From Bacillus sp. CH30_1T (GTDB taxonomy: Bacteria > Bacillota > Bacilli > Bacillales > Bacillaceae_B): a DNA stretch of 64,000 bases. The stretch is from positions 374,501-438,500 of the forward strand of contig NZ_VTUY01000002.1 of NCBI RefSeq assembly GCF_008364765.1, written 5' to 3'. The notes under the pieces are model-generated. The model made no database searches and was not told where the DNA came from. It worked only from the letters and a program-made list of their open reading frames with translations. A program made the translations under genes and the position numbers. Position 1 is the first letter of the stretch. Every line of letters begins with the position of its first letter. Shown in pieces: positions 16,542-25,387 of the stretch.

Positions 16542-17542
16542 TCCGTACATACTTATGGGAACGAAAAAGCTGGATATTGTTCTTTATCGCTCTTCACCTG
16601 TTATGGATCTTTGTTGCCTATATCGATATGGTCATACCCCTACAACCGATTCTTTATATGGTGTTCATATCACTGCTCTTTTTCATCGTCTTCGTTTTCA
16701 TTCGATATCAGAAGGAAACCCGTTTCTTTAAACGACTGAAAGAATGGGATCATAATCTCAATATTACAGGAGTGGATGCCCCCGATACTCCATTTGAAGA
16801 AATCGTTTCGGATAGTTTATCGGAGCAGGCGAACCTTCTGAGGAAGGCAGCATCTGAAAATCGGATGCTGCTCGAACAGGAAAAGGATGACCTCCTGTCC
16901 TGGATCCATGAAGTGAAAACCCCACTGACTGCCATGCATTTGATGATTGAGCGTTTAGAGAACCAATCTTTAAAGGCACCATTAAAATACGAATGGCTGC
17001 GGATCCACCTTCTTCTGGATCAACAGCTCCATCAGAAACGGATGTCGTTTATGGAGAATGATTTATATATCGAAAAAACCGATCTTGAGACCGTTATATT
17101 TCAGGAAATAAAAACGCTGCAAACCTGGTGTATTCAAAAGGGAATTGGATTTGACATTCAACTAGATATCACGGAAGTGCTGAGCGATGCGAAGTGGCTT
17201 GCTTTTATGATCAGGCAGTTATTAACCAATGCCGTTAAATACAGCACAACATCGGATATTATCATTAAAAGTGATCATCAAGATGATAAGGTGACCCTCA
17301 CTATTCAAGATTTTGGCAGGGGAATAGACCCCAAGGACCTCCCGAGGGTCTTTGACAAAGGTTTCACCTCAACCATCGACCACAATGATCACGCTTCTAC
17401 CGGAATGGGATTATATTTAACCAAAAGAGTTTCAGAACCTTTACTGATTTCTATAGATGTTACGTCTAAACGAGGCGAAGGGACCCTGGTCACCCTCACC
17501 TTTCCCCAGAAGAATGATTTCGTCCAACTTACAGGCGTGTGA
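16538..17542 (+). CDS. BceS-type intramembrane-sensing histidine kinase
   Basis: A 334-residue kinase with two membrane spans (~10-30 and 38-56) and almost no outside loop, typical of intramembrane-sensing kinases. The phospho-acceptor His lies in LLSWIHEVKTPLTAMH (~residue 124). N box RQLLTNAVKYS and G1/G2 boxes DFGRGID and GMGLYL form the ATPase. Such kinases do not bind the drug themselves but read the state of the BceAB transporter. The start overlaps the regulator stop by four bases (ATGA). It is full length. Confidence 0.92.
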   Translation: MIRTYLWERKSWILFFIALHLLWIFVAYIDMVIPLQPILYMVFISLLFFIVFVFIRYQKETRFFKRLKEWDHNLNITGVDAPDTPFEEIVSDSLSEQANLLRKAASENRMLLEQEKDDLLSWIHEVKTPLTAMHLMIERLENQSLKAPLKYEWLRIHLLLDQQLHQKRMSFMENDLYIEKTDLETVIFQEIKTLQTWCIQKGIGFDIQLDITEVLSDAKWLAFMIRQLLTNAVKYSTTSDIIIKSDHQDDKVTLTIQDFGRGIDPKDLPRVFDKGFTSTIDHNDHASTGMGLYLTKRVSEPLLISIDVTSKRGEGTLVTLTFPQKNDFVQLTGV

Positions 17543-17555
17543 CAAAAATGTCACA
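17538..17555. promoter_or_regulatory. BceR-like operator ahead of the ABC genes
   Basis: The perfect palindrome TGTGACAAAAATGTCACA contains TGACA-N4-TGTCA, which agrees with the known BceR-type box TNACA-N4-TGTNA. It overlaps the kinase stop codon and lies about 50 bp before a TATAAT at 17607-17612 and 88 bp before the ABC gene. No good -35 box is seen at the right distance, as expected for an activator-dependent promoter. Confidence 0.7.
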
Positions 17556-17642
17556 TGCTTTTCTGTTTTGTTCGAACAATAAAAGGAAAAGAAACTTCCT
17601 GCTTTTTATAATAAGGGTATCAAATCAAAGGAGTTTTTCACG

Positions 17643-18404
17643 ATGACGATATTAGAAGCAACAAAACTTCATAAAAGCTACGGCAATAAATTCAATAAGC
17701 AGGAAGTCTTGAAGGGAATCGACCTGTCGATCCAAAAAGGAGAATTCGTGAGTATCATGGGGGCATCGGGTTCTGGAAAAACCACTCTCTTAAATGTTCT
17801 TTCCTCCATCGACAAAGTGAGTGAAGGTTCGATAAAGATCGAGAACAATGAAATGACGATGATGAAAGAAAAGCAGCTCGCTGAGTTCCGGAAGAATCAC
17901 CTGGGCTTTATCTTTCAGGATTACAATCTGCTCGACACATTGACGGTGAAAGAGAACATTCTTCTGCCTTTATCCATTACCAAGACACCCAAAAAGGAAG
18001 CCGATCAGAAATTCAACGACCTTGCTTCAGAGCTTGGGATTCTTGAACTGAAAGATAAGTATCCGAACGAAATCTCAGGCGGCCAGAAACAGCGGACATC
18101 AGCAGGCCGGGCATTCATCCATGAACCAAGCATCATTTTCGCCGACGAGCCAACAGGTGCTCTCGACTCAAAGTCGGCATCTGATCTCTTAAATAAGCTT
18201 AGTGAGTTAAATCAAAAGCTGAAAGCGACGATCGTAATGGTGACTCATGATCCCGTGGCAGCAAGCTACTGTAGTCGGGTGATTTTCATCAAGGATGGGC
18301 AAATTTATACTCAATTAAATAAAGGCGAACAGGAAAGACAGCACTTCTTCAAGGACATCATGAAAACTCAAGGGGTGCTCGGCGGGGTGCAGAATGAACA
18401 TTAA
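17643..18404 (+). CDS. BceA-type ABC transporter ATPase
   Basis: A 253-residue ATPase of the MacB/BceA type. Walker A is GASGSGKTT (~40), the signature is ISGGQKQR (~146), and Walker B is [12 protein letters not shown]. It powers the BceB-type permease that frees the membrane from peptide antibiotics and signals to the kinase. The SD AAAGGAG precedes the ATG. It overlaps the permease gene by 11 bases. Confidence 0.93.
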   Translation: MTILEATKLHKSYGNKFNKQEVLKGIDLSIQKGEFVSIMGASGSGKTTLLNVLSSIDKVSEGSIKIENNEMTMMKEKQLAEFRKNHLGFIFQDYNLLDTLTVKENILLPLSITKTPKKEADQKFNDLASELGILELKDKYPNEISGGQKQRTSAGRAFIHEPSIIFADEPTGALDSKSASDLLNKLSELNQKLKATIVMVTHDPVAASYCSRVIFIKDGQIYTQLNKGEQERQHFFKDIMKTQGVLGGVQNEH

Positions 18405-20340
18405 TACCCTTATTTTCAGAAATCTCAAGAAAAACCTCAAGAATTATTACCTTTATGTATTTGCTCTGGTCTTTAGTGTCGCGCTTTATTTCGCCTTTGT
18501 GACCCTGCAATATGATCCATCCATGGATGCAACAAAGGGATCCATCAAAGGCGGCGCAGCGGTTCGTGCGGCTTCCGTTTTACTTGTCGCAATCGTCTCT
18601 ATTTTTCTTTTATATGCGAATACTCTCTTTATTAAAAGAAGAAGTAAAGAAATCGGGTTATTTCAGTTAATCGGCATGACAAAAAATAAAATCTTTCGTA
18701 TTTTGACCGTGGAGAACTTCATCCTTTATTTCGGGTCATTGATACTCGGCATCTTGATCGGATTCTCTTTCTCAAAATTGATCATCATGATCTTATTCAA
18801 AATAACCGGAGTCGAGGCAATCGCCACACTCCACTTCTCAACCCATGCACTTATCCAGACCATCATTGTTTTCTGCGCGATCTACCTGCTGATCATGCTG
18901 ATGAACTTTGTATTTATTAAAAGGCAAAGTATATTATCACTGTTCAGGGTACGTTCATCGACGGAAACCAAAGTAAAAAAAATGTCCAAGTTTGAGATCA
19001 TCATCGGAATTTTTGGGATGATCCTGGTTGCCTCGGGGTACTACGTATCTTCCAAATTGTTTGGCGGGGACTTCACAACCATGCCTCAGCTGTTTGGAGC
19101 CATGCTAGTTATACTCGGCTCAGTCATTCTCGGAACTTATCTTTTTTATAAAGGGTCCGTCAGCTTTATTTTCAACGTCATCCGAAAAAAGAAAGATGGA
19201 TACTTGAACATCAACGAGGTGCTATCCCTTTCATCCATCATGTTCAGAATGAAATCCAATGCCTTACTATTGACAATCATCACGACCGTGTCGGCTCTTG
19301 CTATCGCTTTATTGTCCTTAAGCTATATCGGCTATTACTCGGCTGAAAAAACAGCTCAAAATAATGTTCCGACCGATTTTTCATTTACAAATACACAAGA
19401 CTTCCAACACTTTAAAGATGCCCTACTGGACAATGGCATCGAATTCAAGAAGGAAGAAATCGAAGTCATTGAAGTATTGGTCAACCTGAAAGACATTACA
19501 GACTCTGAATTTGGGGAACTGAACGGTTCAATGGATGCCATGCCGAACTCGGTCATCAGCGAGAAAGACGTTGTAGGCGTCGATGTAAAAGAAGACGAAA
19601 CGGTCTTTACAGGATATAGCGACTTACTTCAAAAGGTCATTCCGTTACATGATTCAGGGGTGACGGAACTGAAAGGAAAGACGGAGGTCACCAAGCTTAA
19701 GTACTTGGGAATGAGGGATGAATACCCGATTTCATGGTATTTTACAGCAGGGGGATCACCTGTTGTGATCGTTGATGACAATGTATTCAAACGCCTGAAG
19801 AATGATTTAGATCCTGCTATACAGAAGGAATCTTCTCTCTACATCGGGGTGACGATTGAACAAGAAAAAGATATCTTGAAAGCAAACGACCTCTTTCATG
19901 AGTTAAGCCTCGACGAAGGATGGGCAAACGATTCCCAGTATGATATGAAAGCAGAACAGAAACAAAATATCGGACTCATTATGTTCATCGTTGGGTTCCT
20001 TGGTCTCACCTTCCTGATCACATCCGGATGCATCCTGTACTTTAAGCAAATGGACGAAAGTGAAGATGAGAAACCGAACTATACGATTTTAAGAAAACTG
20101 GGCTTCACTCAAGGTGACTTGTTGAGAGGCATTCAAGCCAAGCAGCTTTTCAGCTTCGGAATCCCTCTCCTCATCGGTCTGCTGCACAGTTACTTCGCGG
20201 TTCAATCCGGATGGTTCCTGTTCGGTGCCGAGGTTTGGACGCCGATGATTATTGTAATGGGGTTATATACAATTCTGTATTCAATCTTTGGTGTATTATC
20301 GGTTCTGTATTATAAAAAAGTGATCAAAGCATCGCTCTAA
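18394..20340 (+). CDS. BceB-type ABC transporter permease
   Basis: A 648-residue FtsX-family permease with about ten membrane spans. A first group of spans lies at ~18-300, a large extracytoplasmic domain of about 210 residues is between spans 7 and 8 (~310-520), and three spans close the protein. The large loop is the mark of BceB-type permeases and is thought to decide drug specificity. Which antibiotic it handles cannot be read from sequence. A terminator follows directly. Confidence 0.93.
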   Translation: MNINTLIFRNLKKNLKNYYLYVFALVFSVALYFAFVTLQYDPSMDATKGSIKGGAAVRAASVLLVAIVSIFLLYANTLFIKRRSKEIGLFQLIGMTKNKIFRILTVENFILYFGSLILGILIGFSFSKLIIMILFKITGVEAIATLHFSTHALIQTIIVFCAIYLLIMLMNFVFIKRQSILSLFRVRSSTETKVKKMSKFEIIIGIFGMILVASGYYVSSKLFGGDFTTMPQLFGAMLVILGSVILGTYLFYKGSVSFIFNVIRKKKDGYLNINEVLSLSSIMFRMKSNALLLTIITTVSALAIALLSLSYIGYYSAEKTAQNNVPTDFSFTNTQDFQHFKDALLDNGIEFKKEEIEVIEVLVNLKDITDSEFGELNGSMDAMPNSVISEKDVVGVDVKEDETVFTGYSDLLQKVIPLHDSGVTELKGKTEVTKLKYLGMRDEYPISWYFTAGGSPVVIVDDNVFKRLKNDLDPAIQKESSLYIGVTIEQEKDILKANDLFHELSLDEGWANDSQYDMKAEQKQNIGLIMFIVGFLGLTFLITSGCILYFKQMDESEDEKPNYTILRKLGFTQGDLLRGIQAKQLFSFGIPLLIGLLHSYFAVQSGWFLFGAEVWTPMIIVMGLYTILYSIFGVLSVLYYKKVIKASL

Positions 20341-20343
20341 TAG

Positions 20344-20381
20344 AAAGAGCCATCCCGTTAAAAGCCGGGATGGCTCTTTTA
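20344..20381. terminator. Terminator after the BceAB-type genes
   Basis: A perfect 14-bp stem (AAAGAGCCATCCCG with complement) is followed by TTTT. It serves the plus-strand ABC operon and probably also the small convergent gene at 20394. Confidence 0.88.
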
Positions 20382-20393
20382 TGTAGTCCGAGG

Positions 20394-20519
20394 TTACTTC
20401 CTTTTTTGGCTTTTCATCTTGTTCATTTCAAGCTCGGCAGCGTATTCTTCCTGAGTCTTCCCTTGTTTGAAGCTCTCAGATTGGATTTTTTTGAATTTGT
20501 TATCATTTTGATTTGGCAT
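20394..20519 (-). CDS. Small hydrophilic hypothetical protein, 41 aa
   Basis: An ORF of 41 codons starting MPNQNDNKFKKIQSESFKQG and ending with a basic tail. The SD GGGAGGTG is strong and eight bases before the ATG at 20519, which makes it likely real. It is rich in Lys, Gln, Glu and Asn, resembling small Bacillus proteins of unknown function. An upstream extension to 20612 lacks an SD. I do not recognise a domain. Confidence 0.6.
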   Translation of the reverse strand: MPNQNDNKFKKIQSESFKQGKTQEEYAAELEMNKMKSQKRK

Positions 20520-20636
20520 GTCCACACCTCCCTGATATTTGATTATTATGGACATGACTTTGTTATTTATTCTTTTTGAAAGAATTTTAGAGGGGTCTCT
20601 ATGCACTTTCACTATTACTAAAAGCAGAATTTATTC

Positions 20637-21119
20637 TTAAACCCTGGGACGTAAACAGGCAATGAATGATAGGATCATCAGAAGTGCTTCCCCCTGGATA
20701 CCAAATATCCAAACATAACTATCCCCATCCGGAGCCCAACTGTTTTTATTCAATAAGAAAAAAGAAAAGAGAAGGAAAACATTACTCTTCCAGTAAAAAA
20801 TGAAGCCACGTTTAAATGAGAAGAATTTCTCATCCTTCTTTTCGACTTTTTTATCCACTTTTAATGTCAGATAGTCCACAACACTTAGTTGAACCACTTC
20901 AAAGAACTTTTTGAAAGAACTGCTGGTGGCAATGATTTGAGTATTATTTACATTTCTATAATTAATCGACCATATATATTCTTCTGCAGGAATGAATAGG
21001 AATGCATCCTCCATTTTGTCAGTCTTCCCATTCACATAAGTGATCTGATCGATTTTTTGATCGTTAGCTTTGAAAGCTTTTAAGAATAAGCTTATTTGAA
21101 AGGGCTCATTATCAATCAT
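20637..21119 (-). CDS. Hypothetical protein with C-terminal membrane spans (possibly 3' half of a split gene)
   Basis: A 160-residue frame with a soluble N-terminal part and two hydrophobic segments (~105-122 and ~138-155). Its ATG follows the previous stop directly (TGAATG) and lies in the same reading frame; no SD is visible before it. Either translation is re-initiated at the junction or the two frames are one 267-codon gene split by a nonsense change. I do not recognise a family. Lying at the edge of the LXG cluster, it may be an immunity-type membrane protein, but that is only inference. Confidence 0.45.
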   Translation of the reverse strand: MIDNEPFQISLFLKAFKANDQKIDQITYVNGKTDKMEDAFLFIPAEEYIWSINYRNVNNTQIIATSSSFKKFFEVVQLSVVDYLTLKVDKKVEKKDEKFFSFKRGFIFYWKSNVFLLFSFFLLNKNSWAPDGDSYVWIFGIQGEALLMILSFIACLRPRV

Positions 21120-21440
21120 TCAATCGAGTTCGTTTTCATCAATAGCATGGATCATATCATATGTTTCCCGGCTCATGCCCAGATTGATCTTAGCGGGATC
21201 TTCATCAACTTGCATATCCAAACCATAAAATTCACCCAATGTATTGGAAAAATCCACATGTAATGTTTGATAATAAAAAGTGTGTTCAGATTGATGTATT
21301 CTTTCAATAAGAGCTGTCTGGCTATCTATAGAATGAATCCTCATCTCTTTTTCACTGCACTCAAAGCGGACATAGTGACCTAACTTTCCAATATCATCTG
21401 TGATCCTGTTAAGACCTTTAGAATTAGGTATGCTTTTCAT
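21120..21440 (-). CDS. Hypothetical protein, 106 aa (possibly 5' half of a split gene)
   Basis: A soluble, acidic frame with no membrane span and no motif I recognise. A weak SD (AAGAGGAAG) lies rather far upstream of the ATG at 21440. The TGA stop is immediately followed, in frame, by the 160-residue frame at 20637-21119. See that entry for the two possible readings. Confidence 0.45.
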   Translation of the reverse strand: MKSIPNSKGLNRITDDIGKLGHYVRFECSEKEMRIHSIDSQTALIERIHQSEHTFYYQTLHVDFSNTLGEFYGLDMQVDEDPAKINLGMSRETYDMIHAIDENELD

Positions 21441-21577
21441 ATTTTCGGATTTCTTCCTCTTGTCATTGGAACTTTTTTCAAATAACCTCGCCTTTTTGCT
21501 ATATCCCCCTAACCCTCATTCCATATACGTTAATCAAAGATTCCAGCAATCCCAAAACCGATCCACATAAGTGATAG

Positions 21578-21604
21578 GAAAAAAATAAGGCTAGAAGCCT
21601 ATTT
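21578..21604 (-). terminator. Terminator of the LXG operon
   Basis: On the minus strand AAATAGGC pairs with GCCTTATTT around a 5-base loop, with one bulge, followed by a T-run. It lies 20 bp after the last small membrane gene and so marks the end of the operon. Confidence 0.65.
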
Positions 21605-21623
21605 ACGAGAAAGGGAAGGTGGT

Positions 21624-21905
21624 TCAATACGTTCTGTATATAGTAGTTATACCCGATGTAAAGATAGCCGTATACTTATTGAAATAGCCAATTAAGCTAT
21701 CTATTTCTTCAAAGACATTCACTTCATATAATACGATAATCAACCGTTGAGCAAAAATTGAAATGAAAGCAAATACGCAATTTGCCGCAATCATTAAAGG
21801 AAGATATGAGCTTGGTAAAGGTATATTAATTCCATATAAAGAACAAGCAATCAGGGTGAACACCACTATCATTAGTATGAATCCCGTTATTTTCTTATTA
21901 GACAT
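21624..21905 (-). CDS. Small membrane protein, 93 aa
   Basis: A short protein with two hydrophobic segments (residues ~7-27 and 34-58) and a C-terminal amphipathic part. It is the last gene before a terminator in the LXG cluster. I do not recognise a family. It could be an orphan immunity protein or a truncated gene. Confidence 0.45.
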   Translation of the reverse strand: MSNKKITGFILMIVVFTLIACSLYGINIPLPSSYLPLMIAANCVFAFISIFAQRLIIVLYEVNVFEEIDSLIGYFNKYTAIFTSGITTIYRTY

Positions 21906-21932
21906 GTGCAGTCCCCCGAAGTATACGTTTTA

Positions 21933-22650
21933 TTAAAACAATTTTCCCCCTCCATTTCCCCTCACACCTTTAGGTAAACCAAATTGAGGATATATCTTTC
22001 GAACTGTCTCTTCATTTTGCAGGATAGAACAGTATCGGTGGAGGGACGTTGAAAAAAATGCGCTGAGAATGGATAGGATGGACACTCCCGTAATGATGAT
22101 GATATTAAATAGAGATTCCGTCATAAACGCAGAAATAAGAATATAAACGATGACATATCCAATACTTGAAGCGGTCAAAATCGGTGGCAACTTACCTTAT
22201 GATCATTCTTTTGCGGCCTTGCATACGCCCCTGAATGCAGTATTTTGTGATTGAAAAGCTGGAAGAACACTAATAACCCTAGTAGTAAAATCAATCCTAT
22301 CAAAAAAGGAACCTTACTAATCACCCCAACATGTACATTCAGTAATTTTTGTATCACCAAAAAATACAAATATGTATTCACGATGCCGTATATGCCGAAA
22401 ATCAAATAGGACGATTTTTCAAATGTATACGTGGCTGCCAAATAAAGGATTTCCCATATATGTAATAATTCCACCGGTACAACAGCTGGCTAGAAATAAG
22501 CATAGGAGAAAGGCTCTCCTAAAATGGGAAGGAGGCCAATGATGTCTAAAAAAATAATAAAAAACGTAATGATATTCTTTCTATTCTCTTCCGGTGTGTG
22601 CAAATTTTAAATAAGATATTGTGATTGGATCTATATCCCGATACAGTTTC
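21933..22650 (-). pseudogene. Decayed copy of the LXG-linked membrane (putative immunity) gene
   Basis: Pieces in three frames align in order with the intact 235-residue protein at 24647-25354. An N-terminal piece starts MKLYRDIDPITISYLKF at about 22650. A frame break follows near 22585, then a Trp-to-stop TAG near 22490. A middle piece runs NTYLYFLVIQKLLNVHVGV, another frameshift occurs near 22190, and a C-terminal piece ends VRKIYPQFGLPKG. At least three disabling changes mean the gene is dead. Confidence 0.8.
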
Positions 22651-22680
22651 ATACCATCCCCCTTATCTCTATTGCCTCAA

Positions 22681-23376
22681 TCAGGTCCTTAATTTCTTCG
22701 GTAACCCAAATTGAGGATATACCTGCTTCACCTTTTCGATGTTTCTTCTAATATAAAAATATTTATGGATGCTTGTAGAAAAGTGGGCAGTCGCCACAGA
22801 GAGTATAGAGAACACCCCGATGATCATAAGGTTTTTAACTGATTCCACGAAGAAGGACGATAGGATTAACTGTGCCAGTACGTAGCCAAGGCCTGAGGCC
22901 GAAGCAATGAGAGAAAGGTTTACAGCCTTTTCTCCTTTCTGAAGACGTGAGTACGTTCCGGAATACAATAAGCGGATGTTCATCAAATTCATGATGAGAA
23001 GGAGGGAGGCAAATAGAATTGATCCCAAAACCAAAGGGACTACTCCGATTATTTGAAAATGAGAATATATCAATTTTTGTATCACTAAAAAGTACACGAA
23101 GGTATTAATAACCCCTTACACTCCGAAAAACAGATAATATGATTTTTCAAACTTATAGGGGGCAATCACATACTGAATCGCCCATAGGTGAATAAACACC
23201 AGAGGAATGATACCAGACCAATAAAACAAAGGGACCATTGGCTCTCCTAAAAGAAAAAGAACACCAATGGTATCCAGAAAAATCAAAAAGAACACGAGTA
23301 TATTTCCCCTGTTCTCCCGGGGGGATTGAAACCTTAAATAAGACAGAGTAATGTCATCTAACCTTTCTTTCTTCAA
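22681..23376 (-). pseudogene. Nonsense-broken copy of the LXG-linked membrane (putative immunity) gene
   Basis: It starts with TTG at 23376 behind an AAAGGGGGAT SD and ends with VYPQFGLPKKLRT. It matches the intact copy at 24647-25354 along its whole length, with the same order of membrane spans. One in-frame TAA just before 23116 (in YYLFFGV-stop-GVINTF) cuts it after 86 codons. The rest of the frame is open, so this copy broke recently or is read through; restart at 23097 would make only the C-terminal part. Confidence 0.8.
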
Positions 23377-23403
23377 CTAATCATCCCCCTTTGGCAATGC
23401 CAT

Positions 23404-23826
23404 TCAACTATTTTTTTTTTGATTTTCCAGAAAAGTAACTACTTCCTGAGCGTCCTGAGTATAAAAAAGAGCATATTGAAAATCAAACATGGTTTTAGTT
23501 TCAACAATAAGATATTCATCATGAGGGATTGAATTAAAAATTTTTTTCCACTTATATTTTTGCTCCATTTTCTTTGTCTCTTCTTTTATCCGATCCATAT
23601 CCAACTTAAGCACTGCAAATCCTGGAGAAGAAATGTCCGTTTCAGGAAATCTTTTTGATAGAATGTCTATATTTTCTTCTGATAGATTCACCTCAGAAAC
23701 CACCTCAATGTTCCCCGCCTCTTCAAACCTGTCACTATACTCGTCTAGCTCATCAAACGTTAACTCTTTTTCTGGGAAAACAGCTATACAAAAGATATCC
23801 TCTATATCCTTCTTTTTAAAAAACAT
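23404..23826 (-). CDS. Hypothetical soluble protein, 140 aa, in LXG cluster
   Basis: A soluble, acidic protein with mixed alpha/beta character (FCIAVFPEKELTFDELDEYS near the N-terminus). There is no signal peptide or membrane span. The SD AGAAGGGTGG precedes the ATG. It lies between an unknown 264-residue protein and the broken immunity copy, 14 bp after the former, so it is probably cotranscribed. I do not recognise a family. Confidence 0.6.
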   Translation of the reverse strand: MFFKKKDIEDIFCIAVFPEKELTFDELDEYSDRFEEAGNIEVVSEVNLSEENIDILSKRFPETDISSPGFAVLKLDMDRIKEETKKMEQKYKWKKIFNSIPHDEYLIVETKTMFDFQYALFYTQDAQEVVTFLENQKKNS

Positions 23827-23840
23827 GGTGATCCACCCTT

Positions 23841-24635
23841 CTAATTCACTCCTAGTTTCTTTTTAACTCTTTCAAAAACTCTTGCTATTTCTTGCACTAA
23901 TGATTCTCCTGTTGCCTGACGGGCAATCAACCATTCAATACCATCTTCACTGACCATTCTTAAAGTCCAATTATACGATGGTGATGAAAGGACATGTATA
24001 CCTTCAATATTCCAATCATGTTCACCTTTGTAAAACAACATTAATCGTGTGTTATGAATTTTCCTTTGTATTGATCTATTAAACTGTTTAATTATTAAAC
24101 TATCTTGGTCTACTCCGTTATTTAAAGATAATTCATCAAGATTCGATATGGCTTGTTTTTTACAGTAGAGAAGATAGTCACTTGGGAGTATGTATAAGGG
24201 ATCATTTAAACGTTTAGATCGATTTTCAACACCAATAAGCATTCTAGGAAAAATGACTTCGTTCAAGGTCCATTCGGGAGCAGGGTGTGTATAGACTTTA
24301 TAACTTGTTTCAGTCTCCTTCATGCACTCGACGACCTGATCGTCACTGAAATAGAAAATACTTTGTTCCAACTGATCTGTTACAATTTCTGCAACCAAAT
24401 TGCTTTTTGAAATAACCCACATGGCTCCAATGAATCGATCCTCGAATTTAAGTTCACCCTCAATATAATCCACCAGTTCAAACTTATGCAGTTTTTTAAA
24501 CATCATCTCCCATTCTTTTTCTAATTCATCATCCCCGTAATCTTGAAAAGGGTTAGATATACCTATCAGAACTTTTCCACCTAACATTTTTACAAGTAAA
24601 TATAAATCTTTGTTAGTCAATGTCCAGTTAGCCAT
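23841..24635 (-). CDS. Hypothetical protein, 264 aa, possible T7SS substrate chaperone
   Basis: A soluble protein that starts MANWTLTNKDLYLLVKMLGG and ends with a helical, basic tail. It has no membrane span. The opening (a short helix with a leucine-rich followed by a glycine turn) and the overall size recall EspG-like chaperones, which appear in some LXG clusters; I cannot confirm that. The start at 24635 has GGGGG six bases upstream; an ATG at 24638 is equally in frame. It follows the intact immunity gene by 11 bp. Confidence 0.6.
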   Translation of the reverse strand: MANWTLTNKDLYLLVKMLGGKVLIGISNPFQDYGDDELEKEWEMMFKKLHKFELVDYIEGELKFEDRFIGAMWVISKSNLVAEIVTDQLEQSIFYFSDDQVVECMKETETSYKVYTHPAPEWTLNEVIFPRMLIGVENRSKRLNDPLYILPSDYLLYCKKQAISNLDELSLNNGVDQDSLIIKQFNRSIQRKIHNTRLMLFYKGEHDWNIEGIHVLSSPSYNWTLRMVSEDGIEWLIARQATGESLVQEIARVFERVKKKLGVN

Positions 24636-24646
24636 CATAATCCCCC

Positions 24647-25354
24647 TTAACCAAATTTTCTCATTGACTTTGGTTTCCCAAAATCAGGATACATTTTTAA
24701 CACCTTTTCATCATTTTTTTGTATGTATATATATCTATGAATAAAAGTTGCTAAATAAGCAGTTACTATAGATACAATCGAATATGCGATAATTAATGCA
24801 ATCATAAAAGCTGAGTCCGTTACCAGATAGGACATAAGAAATTGTGCAACCACGTACCCAAAGCTTGAAGATGCGACTATAGGAGTAATATTAAACTTAG
24901 AGTTTCCATTTAGAAGCTTGGCATAGGTCCCCGAATACAGCATTTTCACATTGAAAACCTGGAAGAAAACCAATAATAATAACATTAGAAGTAACCCTAT
25001 ATAGAAGGAGCTGCTGCCTTCTACTCCAATATGTTTATACAAAAACTTCTGAATGACAAGGAAATAAACATACGTATTCACTACCCCAAAAACGCCAATG
25101 TATAAATAGTAAGACCTTTCAAATTTATAGGGTGCAAATATATATAGAATAGCCCATAGATGGACTCCAATGATGGGAATCAGAGCGGCCCAGAAAAAGG
25201 GAGCAAAAAATGGGATGCTCAGTAACGGCAGGAGCCCAATAAAGTCCAAGAGTATTAATAAAAACCCTATTACATTTCTTCTGTTTTCTTTAGGGAATTG
25301 CATATTATTTAGATAAGATAATGTAATATCGTCAATATCTCTGTGTCTTTTCAA
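24647..25354 (-). CDS. Multi-spanning membrane protein, putative LXG toxin immunity protein
   Basis: A 235-residue protein with about six membrane spans, a hydrophilic N-terminus (RHRDIDDITLSYL) and a C-terminal basic tail (VLKMYPDFGKPKSMRK). It directly follows the LXG toxin gene, is on the same strand, and has two decayed paralogues nearby. Toxins of the LXG class that act on the membrane, such as S. aureus TspA, are countered by multi-copy membrane immunity proteins, and this layout looks the same. The TTG start at 25354 has the SD GAGGTGA. The immunity role is inference; the family is not one I can name. Confidence 0.7.
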   Translation of the reverse strand: MKRHRDIDDITLSYLNNMQFPKENRRNVIGFLLILLDFIGLLPLLSIPFFAPFFWAALIPIIGVHLWAILYIFAPYKFERSYYLYIGVFGVVNTYVYFLVIQKFLYKHIGVEGSSSFYIGLLLMLLLLVFFQVFNVKMLYSGTYAKLLNGNSKFNITPIVASSSFGYVVAQFLMSYLVTDSAFMIALIIAYSIVSIVTAYLATFIHRYIYIQKNDEKVLKMYPDFGKPKSMRKFG

Positions 25355-25387
25355 ATTCTTTCACCTCAGTAATTGGAATCTGTGAGA

